NCBI GenBank assembly: GCA_022798035.1
Contig: JAAWLS010000124.1
Span: 1-7,063 of the forward strand
DNA: 7,063 bases
DNA from: Lachnospiraceae bacterium
Lineage (GTDB): Bacteria > Bacillota > Clostridia > Lachnospirales > Lachnospiraceae
Reading direction: 5' to 3'
Part shown: in pieces, positions 1 through 6,114 of the stretch
How positions within the stretch are numbered: the first letter of the stretch is position 1
How the letters are laid out: every line of letters starts with the position of its first letter
Translations under genes and position numbers: made by a program
Notes under the pieces: model-generated
The model's database searches: none
What the model was told of the DNA's origin: nothing
What the model saw: the letters and a program-made list of their open reading frames with translations, nothing else

Positions 1-734
1 TTCAGCACCGTCATTCCGATAGGCAGCGTCATCTTCTCCGATGAGGTAATAAATATCAGCGGTCTGAAAAAATCATTCCAGGAAGTGACAAAAGTCAACA
101 TTGCCACTACAACTACCGAAGGTTTCGCCATGGGCAGAATCACTTTTGTAAACACTTGGAATTGGGAAGCCCCATCAATGATTGCCGCCTCATCATAACT
201 TTTCGGGATAGACTGCATATACTGCTTTATGATAAAAATGCCAAGAGGGCTTATCAACAGCGGCAGAATAATTGATATCCTTGTATTTACCAGGCCGATT
301 TTACTAAACAAGATGTAAAGGGGCACTACTGTTGCCTGAACCGGAATCATCATGCCGGATAAAATCATCAGCAAAAATCCATGATTTCCCCTGAACTTCA
401 AACGGGCAAAGGCATATGCCGCACTGCTTGATATGGCACATTGTACTGCCGTAGCCGTGACTGTGACAATCACACTGTTCACTAAATAAGATTTCAATGG
501 AATCAGTTGAAATACTTCTTTGTAATTACTGATATTAAAAGAAGTTGGAAGAAAAGACGGCGGCAGTTTAAAGGAATCTTTAGGCAGTCTCAGAGAAGAA
601 GAAAATATCCAAAACAAGGGCATAAGCATAAACAAAGCAATCAGCGCAAACGCCAAAATTTTCCCTGCACGCCATACCATCCTGCTGCCTTTCACCGCTT
701 TTTTGTCTGTAGACAGTTCTACTGCTCGTTTCAT
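1..734 (-). CDS. MalG-type carbohydrate ABC transporter permease (partial, C-terminus beyond left edge)
   Basis: Integral membrane subunit of a CUT1-class sugar importer; it should pair with the MalF-type permease just upstream to form the channel. I translated 244 codons from the ATG at 734; the frame stays open to the window edge, so the C-terminus is missing, probably some 30 residues. Visible hallmarks are a basic N-terminus, a first hydrophobic segment at about residues 24-46, several more hydrophobic segments, and the cytoplasmic EAA loop at about residues 181-205 (DEAAIIDGASQFQVFTKV, then ILPMAKP), which docks on the ATPase. A WNDFFRPLIF segment typical of MalG-like subunits follows. 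The start is supported by GGAGG just upstream (around 741-745) and by family length. The gap from the upstream permease stop is 39 nt, so the two are co-transcribed. Further operon genes may lie beyond position 1. Confidence 0.95.
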   Translation of the reverse strand, partial: MKRAVELSTDKKAVKGSRMVWRAGKILAFALIALFMLMPLFWIFSSSLRLPKDSFKLPPSFLPTSFNISNYKEVFQLIPLKSYLVNSVIVTVTATAVQCAISSSAAYAFARLKFRGNHGFLLMILSGMMIPVQATVVPLYILFSKIGLVNTRISIILPLLISPLGIFIIKQYMQSIPKSYDEAAIIDGASQFQVFTKVILPMAKPSVVVVAMLTFVTSWNDFFRPLIFITSSEKMTLPIGMTVL

Positions 735-773
735 AAAGCACCTCCATATCTCTCTGCTCTTCTGCAGCATTTT

Positions 774-1646
774 CTACTCCAAATCATAATTGACCCATTT
801 GGAAGACAGCACAAATTGAGCAGTGGTAATTCCGATGATGATAATAAACATAAATATTGATAAAATACTTGCATAACTCATATTTCCCCCATTAAAATAC
901 TCATAAATCTGCAAGGTAACTGTGGTAGTACTCAAGCCTGGTCCACCGGAAGTAAGAATAAAAGGTTCATCGAAACACTGTAGATAACTGATAAATGACA
1001 AAATCAATACCATAAAAATGGTAGGAGTCAGCATCGGAAGAGTAATCTTTCGGAACATCTGCCATTTGTTGGCCCCATCAATACTTGCCGCTTCATATAA
1101 ATTCTCCGGTATGTTCTGCAGTCCCAAGTAATAGTAGATAAAAGGAGTTCCCACAAATTTCCATATACTGAAAATCACTACGGCCCAAAAAGCCCATCTG
1201 GAAGACGTCAGCCATGGTATTTTTTCCAGGCCAAAACGCTGTAGAATGTAATTTACTGCCCCTAAATCTGTATTAAACATGAATTTCCACGCCACTCCTA
1301 CGGATGCGGTGGTTAATACGGTAGGAATATAAATAATGGTTCTCATAACCGCGGACATCTTTTTCCCAGCTGCATTTACGATAACTGCCAGTAACAGTCC
1401 AATCACAACATGGGAAATTACCAGTACTACCAGCAATTTTCCTGAACTCAAAAGAATTTCTGCAATATCTGGACTGGCAAATACACTCTTTATATTTTCA
1501 AGCCCCACAAATCTGGGCTTACTTACAATGTTATAGTCAAAAAACATCAGCCCCACGGAAGCTATAATCGGATAACCAAAAAATATCAGATATAACAGGA
1601 CTGCCGGGGCAATAAACAGATATGCACTTCGATTATTTTTTTTCAT
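774..1646 (-). CDS. MalF-type carbohydrate ABC transporter permease
   Basis: Membrane-spanning permease of a CUT1 sugar importer, partner of the MalG-type subunit downstream. The protein is 290 residues, normal for the MalF/UgpA/LacF group without the long periplasmic insert of enteric MalF. It has an N-terminal membrane segment (AYLFIAPAVLLYLIFFGYP), further hydrophobic segments, and the EAA loop at about residues 185-206 (EAASIDGANKWQMFRKI, then TLPML), the ATPase contact. I place the start at 1646 rather than 1658. The ATG at 1658 has no convincing ribosome site, whereas a GAGGG lies between the two ATGs, 5 nt before the second one, giving an MKKNNRS start. The stop is TAG at 774-776. No ATPase gene is seen in the window; in Firmicutes such importers usually share an MsmX/MsmK-type ATPase encoded elsewhere (family knowledge, not shown here). 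Confidence 0.95.
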   Translation of the reverse strand: MKKNNRSAYLFIAPAVLLYLIFFGYPIIASVGLMFFDYNIVSKPRFVGLENIKSVFASPDIAEILLSSGKLLVVLVISHVVIGLLLAVIVNAAGKKMSAVMRTIIYIPTVLTTASVGVAWKFMFNTDLGAVNYILQRFGLEKIPWLTSSRWAFWAVVIFSIWKFVGTPFIYYYLGLQNIPENLYEAASIDGANKWQMFRKITLPMLTPTIFMVLILSFISYLQCFDEPFILTSGGPGLSTTTVTLQIYEYFNGGNMSYASILSIFMFIIIIGITTAQFVLSSKWVNYDLE

Positions 1647-1708
1647 CGTATCCCTCATTCCAAAACAATTATTTCTGTGCCATTCTAAAAGTAATTACAT
1701 GCAATCAT

Positions 1709-1741
1709 AATGGCTGTAGAAATATTTCTTCTACAGCCATT
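1709..1741 (-). other. Intercistronic stem-loop between binding protein and permease genes
   Basis: A perfect 13-bp inverted repeat (AATGGCTGTAGAA and its complement, 7-nt loop) begins 18 nt after the binding-protein stop codon and lies 62 nt before the permease start. No run of T follows it on the minus strand, so it is not a classic intrinsic terminator. Hairpins at this place in sugar ABC operons (for example malE-malF) are known to protect the upstream mRNA from 3' decay, or to reduce read-through so that binding protein is made in excess of permease. That role is inferred here from position and structure. Confidence 0.75.
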
Positions 1742-1759
1742 ACACTCCTGAGTCAGTAA

Positions 1760-3103
1760 CTATAAAAGTTTATTTATTTCTTCCGTTGCTTTCTCCAGAC
1801 CTTCTTCTACTGAGATTTCATCTGCAAAAATTTTTGTCATATATTTATCAAAAATATTTGTCATTTCCGCATAACAAGACGGCGCCTGCAGTGGAACTGC
1901 ATTATCTGCACTCTCTCTCCATATTTCGCCATTTTCCGGCTCCATGCTGGGCAGAAGTTCTTCCATTACGTCAATTCGAGAGGGAATGGAATCATATTTC
2001 ATAAATGTTTCCTGAGAAGATTTGTTCCCTGCCAGCCAGCTAGCCAAAAGCATTGCATTTTCCTGCTGTTTGGAAGAAGATAACGCCACAAATCCTGCTG
2101 CACCAAATGCAATTTTTCCAGAAGGCTGACCTGGAATATACTGTACGTCATAAGTCGTAAAATCATTACTATGCAGAGAATTGATTCCTCCCCTTCCATA
2201 ACTAATCATTGCAATCTGGTCAGACATAAAAAGGTGAAGATTATCAAGGCCTGCCGGAACTGGAGCCACCTTATATTTGTATACCAAATCATACAAAAAC
2301 TGAACTACTTCTTTTACTTCCGGTGTGTTCAAAGTACACTCTGTCATATCTTCATTCAAAATAGAGCCGTTATTGGCATAAATCCAGTTAGACATTGTGA
2401 AATAATCTGGCGATACTGCAATTCCATACTGAGTATATCCATCTTTTTCCACGGTCAATGCCTGCGCATATTGTAAAATATCTTCTCTGCTCCAATCTTT
2501 TTCAGGCATGGACAGATTTGCTTCTTCCAAAAGTTTCGTGTTGATAAATTCTACCGCATTATTCCACTCCCAAGCAAGCCCATATTTTTTTCCGTCCTGC
2601 TCAAAGGTTGAGTTGACATTCTCATGAACCTGGTCTGCGCCGATATTTTTCAGCAGTTCCTCATTATCTGCAAAAAAGTCATTAAATGAAATTGCCAGTC
2701 CCTCTTCCACAAAAGTGGAAACGCCTTCTGTGGCCAGACGTATAACATCAATAGACTGATTACCAGAAATCATGGTTTTTACTTTTGTGATATAATCTCC
2801 CCAGTTTGTAAAAGGAATGTATTCTACTTTCACCTGAATATCTGGATATTCCTTGTTAAATTCTGCCAGAATTGTGTTCAATTTCTCTTCTGCCCCTGGG
2901 TCTGCCGGATATACCATCACCAATGGCTCCGAATTTCCATCCGTAACATTTGACGCTTCGGATGAATTCGATACATCTGACTGTTTTGAATCATCGGATG
3001 CAGATTTCTCATTTTGGGAATTATCGGATGAACATCCAACCATCATAACCATAATTGCCGCCATCAGCATAATTGATACTGCTCTTTTCATTTTTTTCAT
3101 CAT
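1760..3103 (-). CDS. Extracellular sugar-binding lipoprotein of the ABC importer (SBP family 1)
   Basis: Solute receptor of the importer, anchored on the outer face of the membrane; it captures the sugar and delivers it to the two permeases. The 447-residue length is typical. The N-terminus has a lipoprotein signal peptide: basic MMKKMKR, a Met/Ala/Val-rich hydrophobic stretch, and a lipobox ending MVGC with the lipidated cysteine at residue 24. A Ser/Asn/Asp-rich flexible linker covers about residues 25-60. The two-lobed SBP_bac_1 domain then begins at PLVMVYPADPGAEEKLNTIL, with family features such as FNKEYPDIQVKVEYIPF and, later, IAFGAAGFVALSSSKQQENA. The start at 3103 has a strong site (AAAGGAGGAAAG) 8 nt upstream, in the 22-nt gap after the GH172 stop, so both are in one transcript. 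The ligand cannot be read from the sequence; context suggests the GH172 substrate. Confidence 0.95.
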   Translation of the reverse strand: MMKKMKRAVSIMLMAAIMVMMVGCSSDNSQNEKSASDDSKQSDVSNSSEASNVTDGNSEPLVMVYPADPGAEEKLNTILAEFNKEYPDIQVKVEYIPFTNWGDYITKVKTMISGNQSIDVIRLATEGVSTFVEEGLAISFNDFFADNEELLKNIGADQVHENVNSTFEQDGKKYGLAWEWNNAVEFINTKLLEEANLSMPEKDWSREDILQYAQALTVEKDGYTQYGIAVSPDYFTMSNWIYANNGSILNEDMTECTLNTPEVKEVVQFLYDLVYKYKVAPVPAGLDNLHLFMSDQIAMISYGRGGINSLHSNDFTTYDVQYIPGQPSGKIAFGAAGFVALSSSKQQENAMLLASWLAGNKSSQETFMKYDSIPSRIDVMEELLPSMEPENGEIWRESADNAVPLQAPSCYAEMTNIFDKYMTKIFADEISVEEGLEKATEEINKLL

Positions 3104-3125
3104 TTTTCTTTCCTCCTTTGTTTTG

Positions 3126-4205
3126 TTACATAATATTTTCTTCTCTTACAGTTTTTGACGGTAATGCTGGAAAGGGTACCGTGGGTAATTCCTGATACCA
3201 GTATGCAACGCTTGAATAATCATCACTCCTTTCAAAAATACAGATTCCGTCGCTTTCTTTTGTACCAACTGCACGATAATAATTTCCTTCCTGCCCGTAA
3301 AACTTCCTTGCCTTCTCCTCATTTCCTGCGCCAAGCTGCTGTATCGTTACTTTCAATCTTTTCTGAAAATATATGGGGTCGTCTATATGGAATCGAAACA
3401 GAGAATAATACCCTCTCTCGTTATCCATAACCACAGCTCCTTTATCCGGCGTAACAGTTTCTTCCGTTCCCCACCCGCTGCCAATGTAATCTTCTGTTCC
3501 TGTACCGCATATAGTGGGAAAGGCTTCATCATCGTCGATATAAAATTTCACTTCTCCTTCTCCCCACCATTCATCCAGATGACCTTCAAAACAATTCCGA
3601 ATTCCTAATACGGTTCCTACATACACTCCTTTTCCTTCTATACCGTCTAAAATGGTATAGTCTGTATTTAGAGGACAGGGATTCTGCCTGCGGAACTGGG
3701 CATGAAAATATCCGACATTTTCCCCCAGCTCATCTCCCAGACTGTAATCAATCTGATAAAACACCAATTCTATTTCAGAATCTGAATCATTTTCCACAGT
3801 TATCTTTGCATGTTTTTGAAAAGGCATTGGAAAATGACAGTTGAAGCCTCTGCCATCCTGCATGGTGATATATCTTGTTATCAAATGACGTTGGAGGCCA
3901 TGGGCCACGCCAAAAAAATCTCCTATAGGAACTTCTACACTGGGAGTTTCCTGTCCATCCCAGTAAATACGCAGTATCATGTTTCTCAAATGTTCGGGAT
4001 GATTTGGCGGAATGGTGAGCCAAATATGTCTTACCATTCCGGGCCCTTCCGTTTCCAGCAAAACTGCCTGATTCCCTGGCATAAAATGCTCTATGCAAGG
4101 AGAGCCTTTACGGCCTTTGCGGGTCTTCCCGCCTTGTCCAGCCTCTCCATGTTTATTTTCAAAAGTGGCTGCCCGGGACTTGATATTTTTCAATTCATAT
4201 ATCAT
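3126..4205 (-). CDS. DUF2961 / GH172-family glycoside hydrolase, cytoplasmic
   Basis: First gene of the operon. The 359-residue protein matches the DUF2961 family, now classed as GH172; characterised members act on alpha-D-fructofuranosides (difructose dianhydride I synthase/hydrolase) and D-arabinofuranosides in arabinan. Motifs in order are: SRAATFENKHGEAGQGGK and GRKGSPCI near the N-terminus; EGPGMVRHIWLTIP (about 53-66); YWDGQETPSVEVPIGDFFG (81-99); DEWWGEGEVKFYIDDD (211-226); CGTGTEDYIGSGWG (233-246); YYSLFRFHIDDPI (266-278); and VAYWYQ (333-338). GH172 enzymes use two glutamates; E238 in the GTGTEDY motif is my candidate for one, and I do not assign the other. There is no signal peptide, so it should act in the cytoplasm on imported sugar. 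A longer frame opens at 4313, but the start at 4205 is preferred: AAGGAG lies just upstream, family homology begins there, and the extension would be encoded by operator DNA. The exact substrate is unknown. Confidence 0.92.
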   Translation of the reverse strand: MIYELKNIKSRAATFENKHGEAGQGGKTRKGRKGSPCIEHFMPGNQAVLLETEGPGMVRHIWLTIPPNHPEHLRNMILRIYWDGQETPSVEVPIGDFFGVAHGLQRHLITRYITMQDGRGFNCHFPMPFQKHAKITVENDSDSEIELVFYQIDYSLGDELGENVGYFHAQFRRQNPCPLNTDYTILDGIEGKGVYVGTVLGIRNCFEGHLDEWWGEGEVKFYIDDDEAFPTICGTGTEDYIGSGWGTEETVTPDKGAVVMDNERGYYSLFRFHIDDPIYFQKRLKVTIQQLGAGNEEKARKFYGQEGNYYRAVGTKESDGICIFERSDDYSSVAYWYQELPTVPFPALPSKTVREENIM

Positions 4206-4220
4206 TCTTTTTCTCCTTCC

Positions 4221-4254
4221 TTCCACTATATGGAACCCGTTCCATATAGTGGAA
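4221..4254 (-). promoter_or_regulatory. Operator O1: 34-bp perfect inverted repeat touching the GH172 ribosome site
   Basis: Two 16-bp arms (TTCCACTATATGGAAC and its exact complement) flank a central CC. The core TATGGAACCCGTTCCAT (4229-4245) is nearly the same as two more copies upstream. The core fits the 14-bp cre-like layout of LacI-family operators (TGxAAx, two central bases, then the complement), here with CC in the centre instead of CG. The right-hand end abuts the GGAAGGAG ribosome site of the hydrolase gene. It may act as a repressor site and, in mRNA, as a stable hairpin just before the ribosome site. Binding by the adjacent LacI protein is inferred. Confidence 0.75.
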
Positions 4255-4296
4255 AAAAATAATAGTTTGAGAAGATTCTTATTTTTTCGAATTCCA

Positions 4297-4313
4297 TATG
4301 AAACCCGTTCCAT
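4297..4313 (-). promoter_or_regulatory. Operator O2 of the LacI-type regulator
   Basis: TATGAAACCCGTTCCAT, one base different from the O1 core and identical to O3. The centre lies 68 bp from O1 and 62 bp from O3. It is downstream of the consensus promoter, in the untranslated leader. Confidence 0.72.
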
Positions 4314-4358
4314 CTTTTTCTAAAAATAATAGATTCTCAATAGAATCTTCTCACAGTG

Positions 4359-4375
4359 TATGAAACCCGTTCCAT
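4359..4375 (-). promoter_or_regulatory. Operator O3 of the LacI-type regulator
   Basis: TATGAAACCCGTTCCAT, identical to O2 over 17 bp. It is centred near +41 relative to the transcript start predicted from the promoter at 4415-4443, a place where a bound repressor could block elongation or, by looping with O2 and O1, initiation. Confidence 0.72.
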
Positions 4376-4414
4376 ACGTTATCTAAAAACATTTGCTTCT
4401 ATATATTTGCATTC

Positions 4415-4443
4415 ATTATACTTACTCCTGCTTCTCTTGTCAA
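4415..4443 (-). promoter_or_regulatory. Consensus sigma-A promoter of the GH172-ABC operon
   Basis: On the minus strand, TTGACA (4443-4438) and TATAAT (4420-4415) are both perfect hexamers with an exact 17-bp spacer. The predicted start is near 4408, giving a leader of about 200 nt before the hydrolase ATG. All three operators lie downstream of it. A promoter of this strength needs tight repression, which fits the operator array. Confidence 0.8.
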
Positions 4444-4482
4444 GCCAACACACCTCTCTCTTAGATATTTTGTTACATTATC

Positions 4483-4506
4483 ATAAAAGTATGAACTCAC
4501 TTTTAT
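4483..4506 (-). other. Weak AT-rich stem-loop after the lacI-type gene
   Basis: A perfect 8-bp inverted repeat (ATAAAAGT/ACTTTTAT, 8-nt loop) begins 7 nt after the regulator stop codon. The stem is AT-rich and no T-run follows on the minus strand, so termination here would be weak at best. Regulator transcripts may read into the operon. Confidence 0.35.
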
Positions 4507-4512
4507 ATATTT

Positions 4513-5499
4513 CTAACAATCCAATGTTGTCATTCCCCTCTGCAGCGTAACGTCTAATTCAATTCTTTTTCCCTGAAGACTTTTCCCATTCACCAGCAAA
4601 TCTATCAGCTGCACCGCTTCCTTTGCCAGTTCTGCGATAGGCTGTACCACCGTTGTCATCTTGGGTTCCACCATTCCTGTTACATACGTCCCATCATAAG
4701 AAACAAGTTTCAGGTCTTTCGGCACGCGGATGCCTCTGCGCAGCGCTTCGTTCATATATCCAATTGCCAGCAAATCCACGCCAAATACTCCGTCAAATGG
4801 AATTTTTTTTGAGAAAACATCCGCAATTACTTTTTCATAATATTGACTATCAAAACGATTTCTCTCTAATTCATAAGAATGTACTTCCACATCATGTTCT
4901 CTCATCATCCGGTCAAATTCATAGTGTCTCTCATGATATGGCGATTCCACCGATAAAGCGCCTCGAAAATGAAGAACTTTCCTACAGCCATTCCTTAGCA
5001 GCTCTTCCGCGGCCATCCTCCCGCCCCTTTTATGATTCACTGCTACAACGGGTATGTCTTCTCCCAGGTACCGGTCTAAGGCTACGATTGGTTTTTTCAT
5101 CTTTTGATAAATTTCAATATCATTGGAATGCACCCCGCTGATAATCCCGTCTACAATGTGTCTGTTTAACATGTCCAAATATTCTAATTCCGCATTTCCG
5201 GCTATTGAAGTATTACATAGCATGGCTTTATAATTTTTCTCATGCAGCTCTATCTCAATATCATTTACAAACTCGGAAAAAAAGGGATGGGCTACGGTGG
5301 GAACCAATATCGCAATAATTCCCGTCTTTTTATGGTACAGATTGCGCGCCAGTTCATTTGGCGTATAGTTCAATTCCTGCATAGCCTTTTCTATTTTTTT
5401 TCTCGTTTCTGCCGAAACATATCCAGTCTCATTCAGCACACGCGACACGGTAGCTGGTCCGACATTTGCCAACTTTGCCACATCTCTGATGCTTGCCAT
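4513..5499 (-). CDS. LacI/GalR-family transcriptional regulator
   Basis: Sugar-responsive DNA-binding regulator, probably the repressor of the downstream GH172-ABC operon. The 328-residue length is typical. The N-terminal LacI helix-turn-helix is clear (IRDVAKLANVGPATVSRVLN, residues 4-23), followed by the hinge helix (YTPNELARNL, 45-54), then the periplasmic-binding-like sensor domain from about residue 60 (GIIAILVPTVAHPFFSEFVN). Later family segments include DGIISGVHSND, VALDRYLGEDIPVV, DGVFGVDLLAIGYMNEALRR and KLVSYDGTYV. The start has an excellent ribosome site (AAGGAGGTG, 5 nt spacing). The gene points toward the operon and ends 70 bp before its promoter. No copy of the 17-bp operator is seen at its own promoter, so autoregulation through that motif is not indicated. 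The inducer is unknown. Confidence 0.95.
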   Translation of the reverse strand: MASIRDVAKLANVGPATVSRVLNETGYVSAETRKKIEKAMQELNYTPNELARNLYHKKTGIIAILVPTVAHPFFSEFVNDIEIELHEKNYKAMLCNTSIAGNAELEYLDMLNRHIVDGIISGVHSNDIEIYQKMKKPIVALDRYLGEDIPVVAVNHKRGGRMAAEELLRNGCRKVLHFRGALSVESPYHERHYEFDRMMREHDVEVHSYELERNRFDSQYYEKVIADVFSKKIPFDGVFGVDLLAIGYMNEALRRGIRVPKDLKLVSYDGTYVTGMVEPKMTTVVQPIAELAKEAVQLIDLLVNGKSLQGKRIELDVTLQRGMTTLDC

Positions 5500-5528
5500 T
5501 TTTTCACCTCCTTACGTTTATTGTTTTT

Positions 5529-5557
5529 ATTCTATAATAAATCCCTGCCTGCCGCAA
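5529..5557 (-). promoter_or_regulatory. Probable promoter of the LacI-family regulator gene
   Basis: On the minus strand, TTGCGG (5557-5552) and TAGAAT (5534-5529) are separated by 17 bp, 29 nt before the gene's ATG. The hexamers are reasonable but not perfect, fitting the modest expression expected of a repressor. Confidence 0.5.
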
Positions 5558-5579
5558 CTGATATTTTTTAGTTTTCCCA

Positions 5580-5819
5580 TTATAGATATAACTCGTTTTT
5601 TCTTGAAGTACAGGCTTTTTTCATTGCTAAGGATGCAATTGAAACCAAAATACCATTTATTTTACGAACTGATTGAGGACATTGTGCAACACAACGCATA
5701 CATGAAATACATTTTTTCTTGTCAGCAGTCTTGAGCTTTTCCTTACTTATTGCCTGTGCTGGACAATTTTGAGCACACAGTCCGCAATTGGTACATTTGT
5801 TGTCAGCTTTTGGTACCAA
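5580..5819 (-). pseudogene. C-terminal 2x[4Fe-4S] ferredoxin remnant of an EFR1-like protein
   Basis: The 79-residue reading frame has two complete 4Fe-4S motifs: C9, C12, C15, C19-Pro and C37, C40, C43, C47-Pro. The tail (MKKACTSRKNELYL) resembles the C-terminus of clostridial EFR1-type proteins, which normally carry an N-terminal flavodoxin domain and run to about 250 residues. That domain is absent. Reading upstream in frame gives KAGGAG, which looks like the natural continuation, then TAA at 5838-5840, a short open stretch, and TGA at 5877-5879. The only usable start is a TTG at 5819 with a mediocre GGAG before it. I therefore favour a decayed or truncated gene, although a functional mini-ferredoxin cannot be excluded. 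The cluster cysteines are all intact. It has no apparent link to the sugar operon, whose regulator begins 80 bp downstream under its own promoter. Confidence 0.7.
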
Positions 5820-5919
5820 ACCTGCTCCGCCAGCTTTTTATATGAATAATTTCCCGGAATTTGCAATGTAGAAGTTTCAGCTGAATTTCTATATGGGGAA
5901 ACTCAAAGTCTAAAAGGTC

Positions 5920-5948
5920 TTGACAAATCCTTGTTTCCCTCCTATAAT
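5920..5948 (+). promoter_or_regulatory. Consensus sigma-A promoter, plus strand, upstream of the tyrS leader
   Basis: TTGACA (5920-5925) and TATAAT (5943-5948) are perfect hexamers with a 17-bp spacer. The predicted start is near 5955. It is the only strong plus-strand promoter I can see before tyrS and would give a leader of about 540 nt including the T-box. Alternatively it drives a short RNA ending near 6060. Confidence 0.75.
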
Positions 5949-5967
5949 TGGCATAAATTATAAAAAA

Positions 5968-6060
5968 GAATGCGTTGCACGCGTTCTTCGCGCGCGAGCG
6001 GTATTGCATAGCAATAAATATCATCTCCGCGAGCTGCGCATCCTGCCCGGAGGGCTTTTT
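5968..6060 (+). repeat. GC-rich palindromic stretch of unknown role (possible dispersed repeat or small RNA)
   Basis: This roughly 90-bp stretch is much richer in GC than its flanks and packed with small inverted repeats. GAATGCG/CGCGTTC forms a 7-bp stem at 5968-5986, TCGCGCGCGA is a palindrome at 5988-5997, TATTGC/GCAATA forms a stem at 6002-6016, and GCCC/GGGC pairs at 6045-6055 just before five T. It contains no convincing gene. It could be the 5' part of the tyrS leader, a short structured RNA from the promoter at 5920, or a copy of an intergenic repeat family. I cannot tell which. Confidence 0.4.
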
Positions 6061-6100
6061 ATCTTATAGGAAATCTGAAGGAATTTCTTATAAGATAAAA
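6057..6100. repeat. AT-rich inverted repeat with 18-bp arms
   Basis: Arms TTTTATCTTATAGGAAAT (6057-6074) and ATTTCTTATAAGATAAAA (6083-6100) pair along all 18 positions, one of them as a G-U wobble in plus-strand RNA, around an 8-nt loop. T runs lie on the 5' side and A runs on the 3' side on both strands, so it does not have the form of an intrinsic terminator in either direction. It separates the GC-rich stretch from the T-box. Confidence 0.7.
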
Positions 6101-6114
6101 ATACAATCATATAA

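Noticed and set aside
4206..4313. N-terminal extension of the GH172 protein to the ATG at 4313
   Set aside because: The added residues are encoded by operators O1 and O2, there is no ribosome site at 4313, and family similarity starts after the ATG at 4205.
4221..4375. CRISPR-like array from three repeated 17-mers
   Set aside because: The spacers are AT-rich and related to one another, the repeats are short palindromes, and the position between a LacI-type gene and a sugar operon fits operators.
5803..6024. Minus-strand open frame of 73 codons upstream of the ferredoxin remnant
   Set aside because: It has no ribosome site, crosses the plus-strand promoter and GC-rich palindromes, overlaps the ferredoxin frame out of phase, and shows no recognisable domain.
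6045..6060. Terminator at GCCC/GGGC followed by five T
   Set aside because: The stem is only 4 bp with a 3-nt loop; too weak to list as a terminator alone, but kept within the GC-rich stretch as a possible RNA end.
6057..6100. Intrinsic terminator at the 18-bp inverted repeat
   Set aside because: On both strands the T run is on the 5' arm and A on the 3' arm, the reverse of what a terminator needs.
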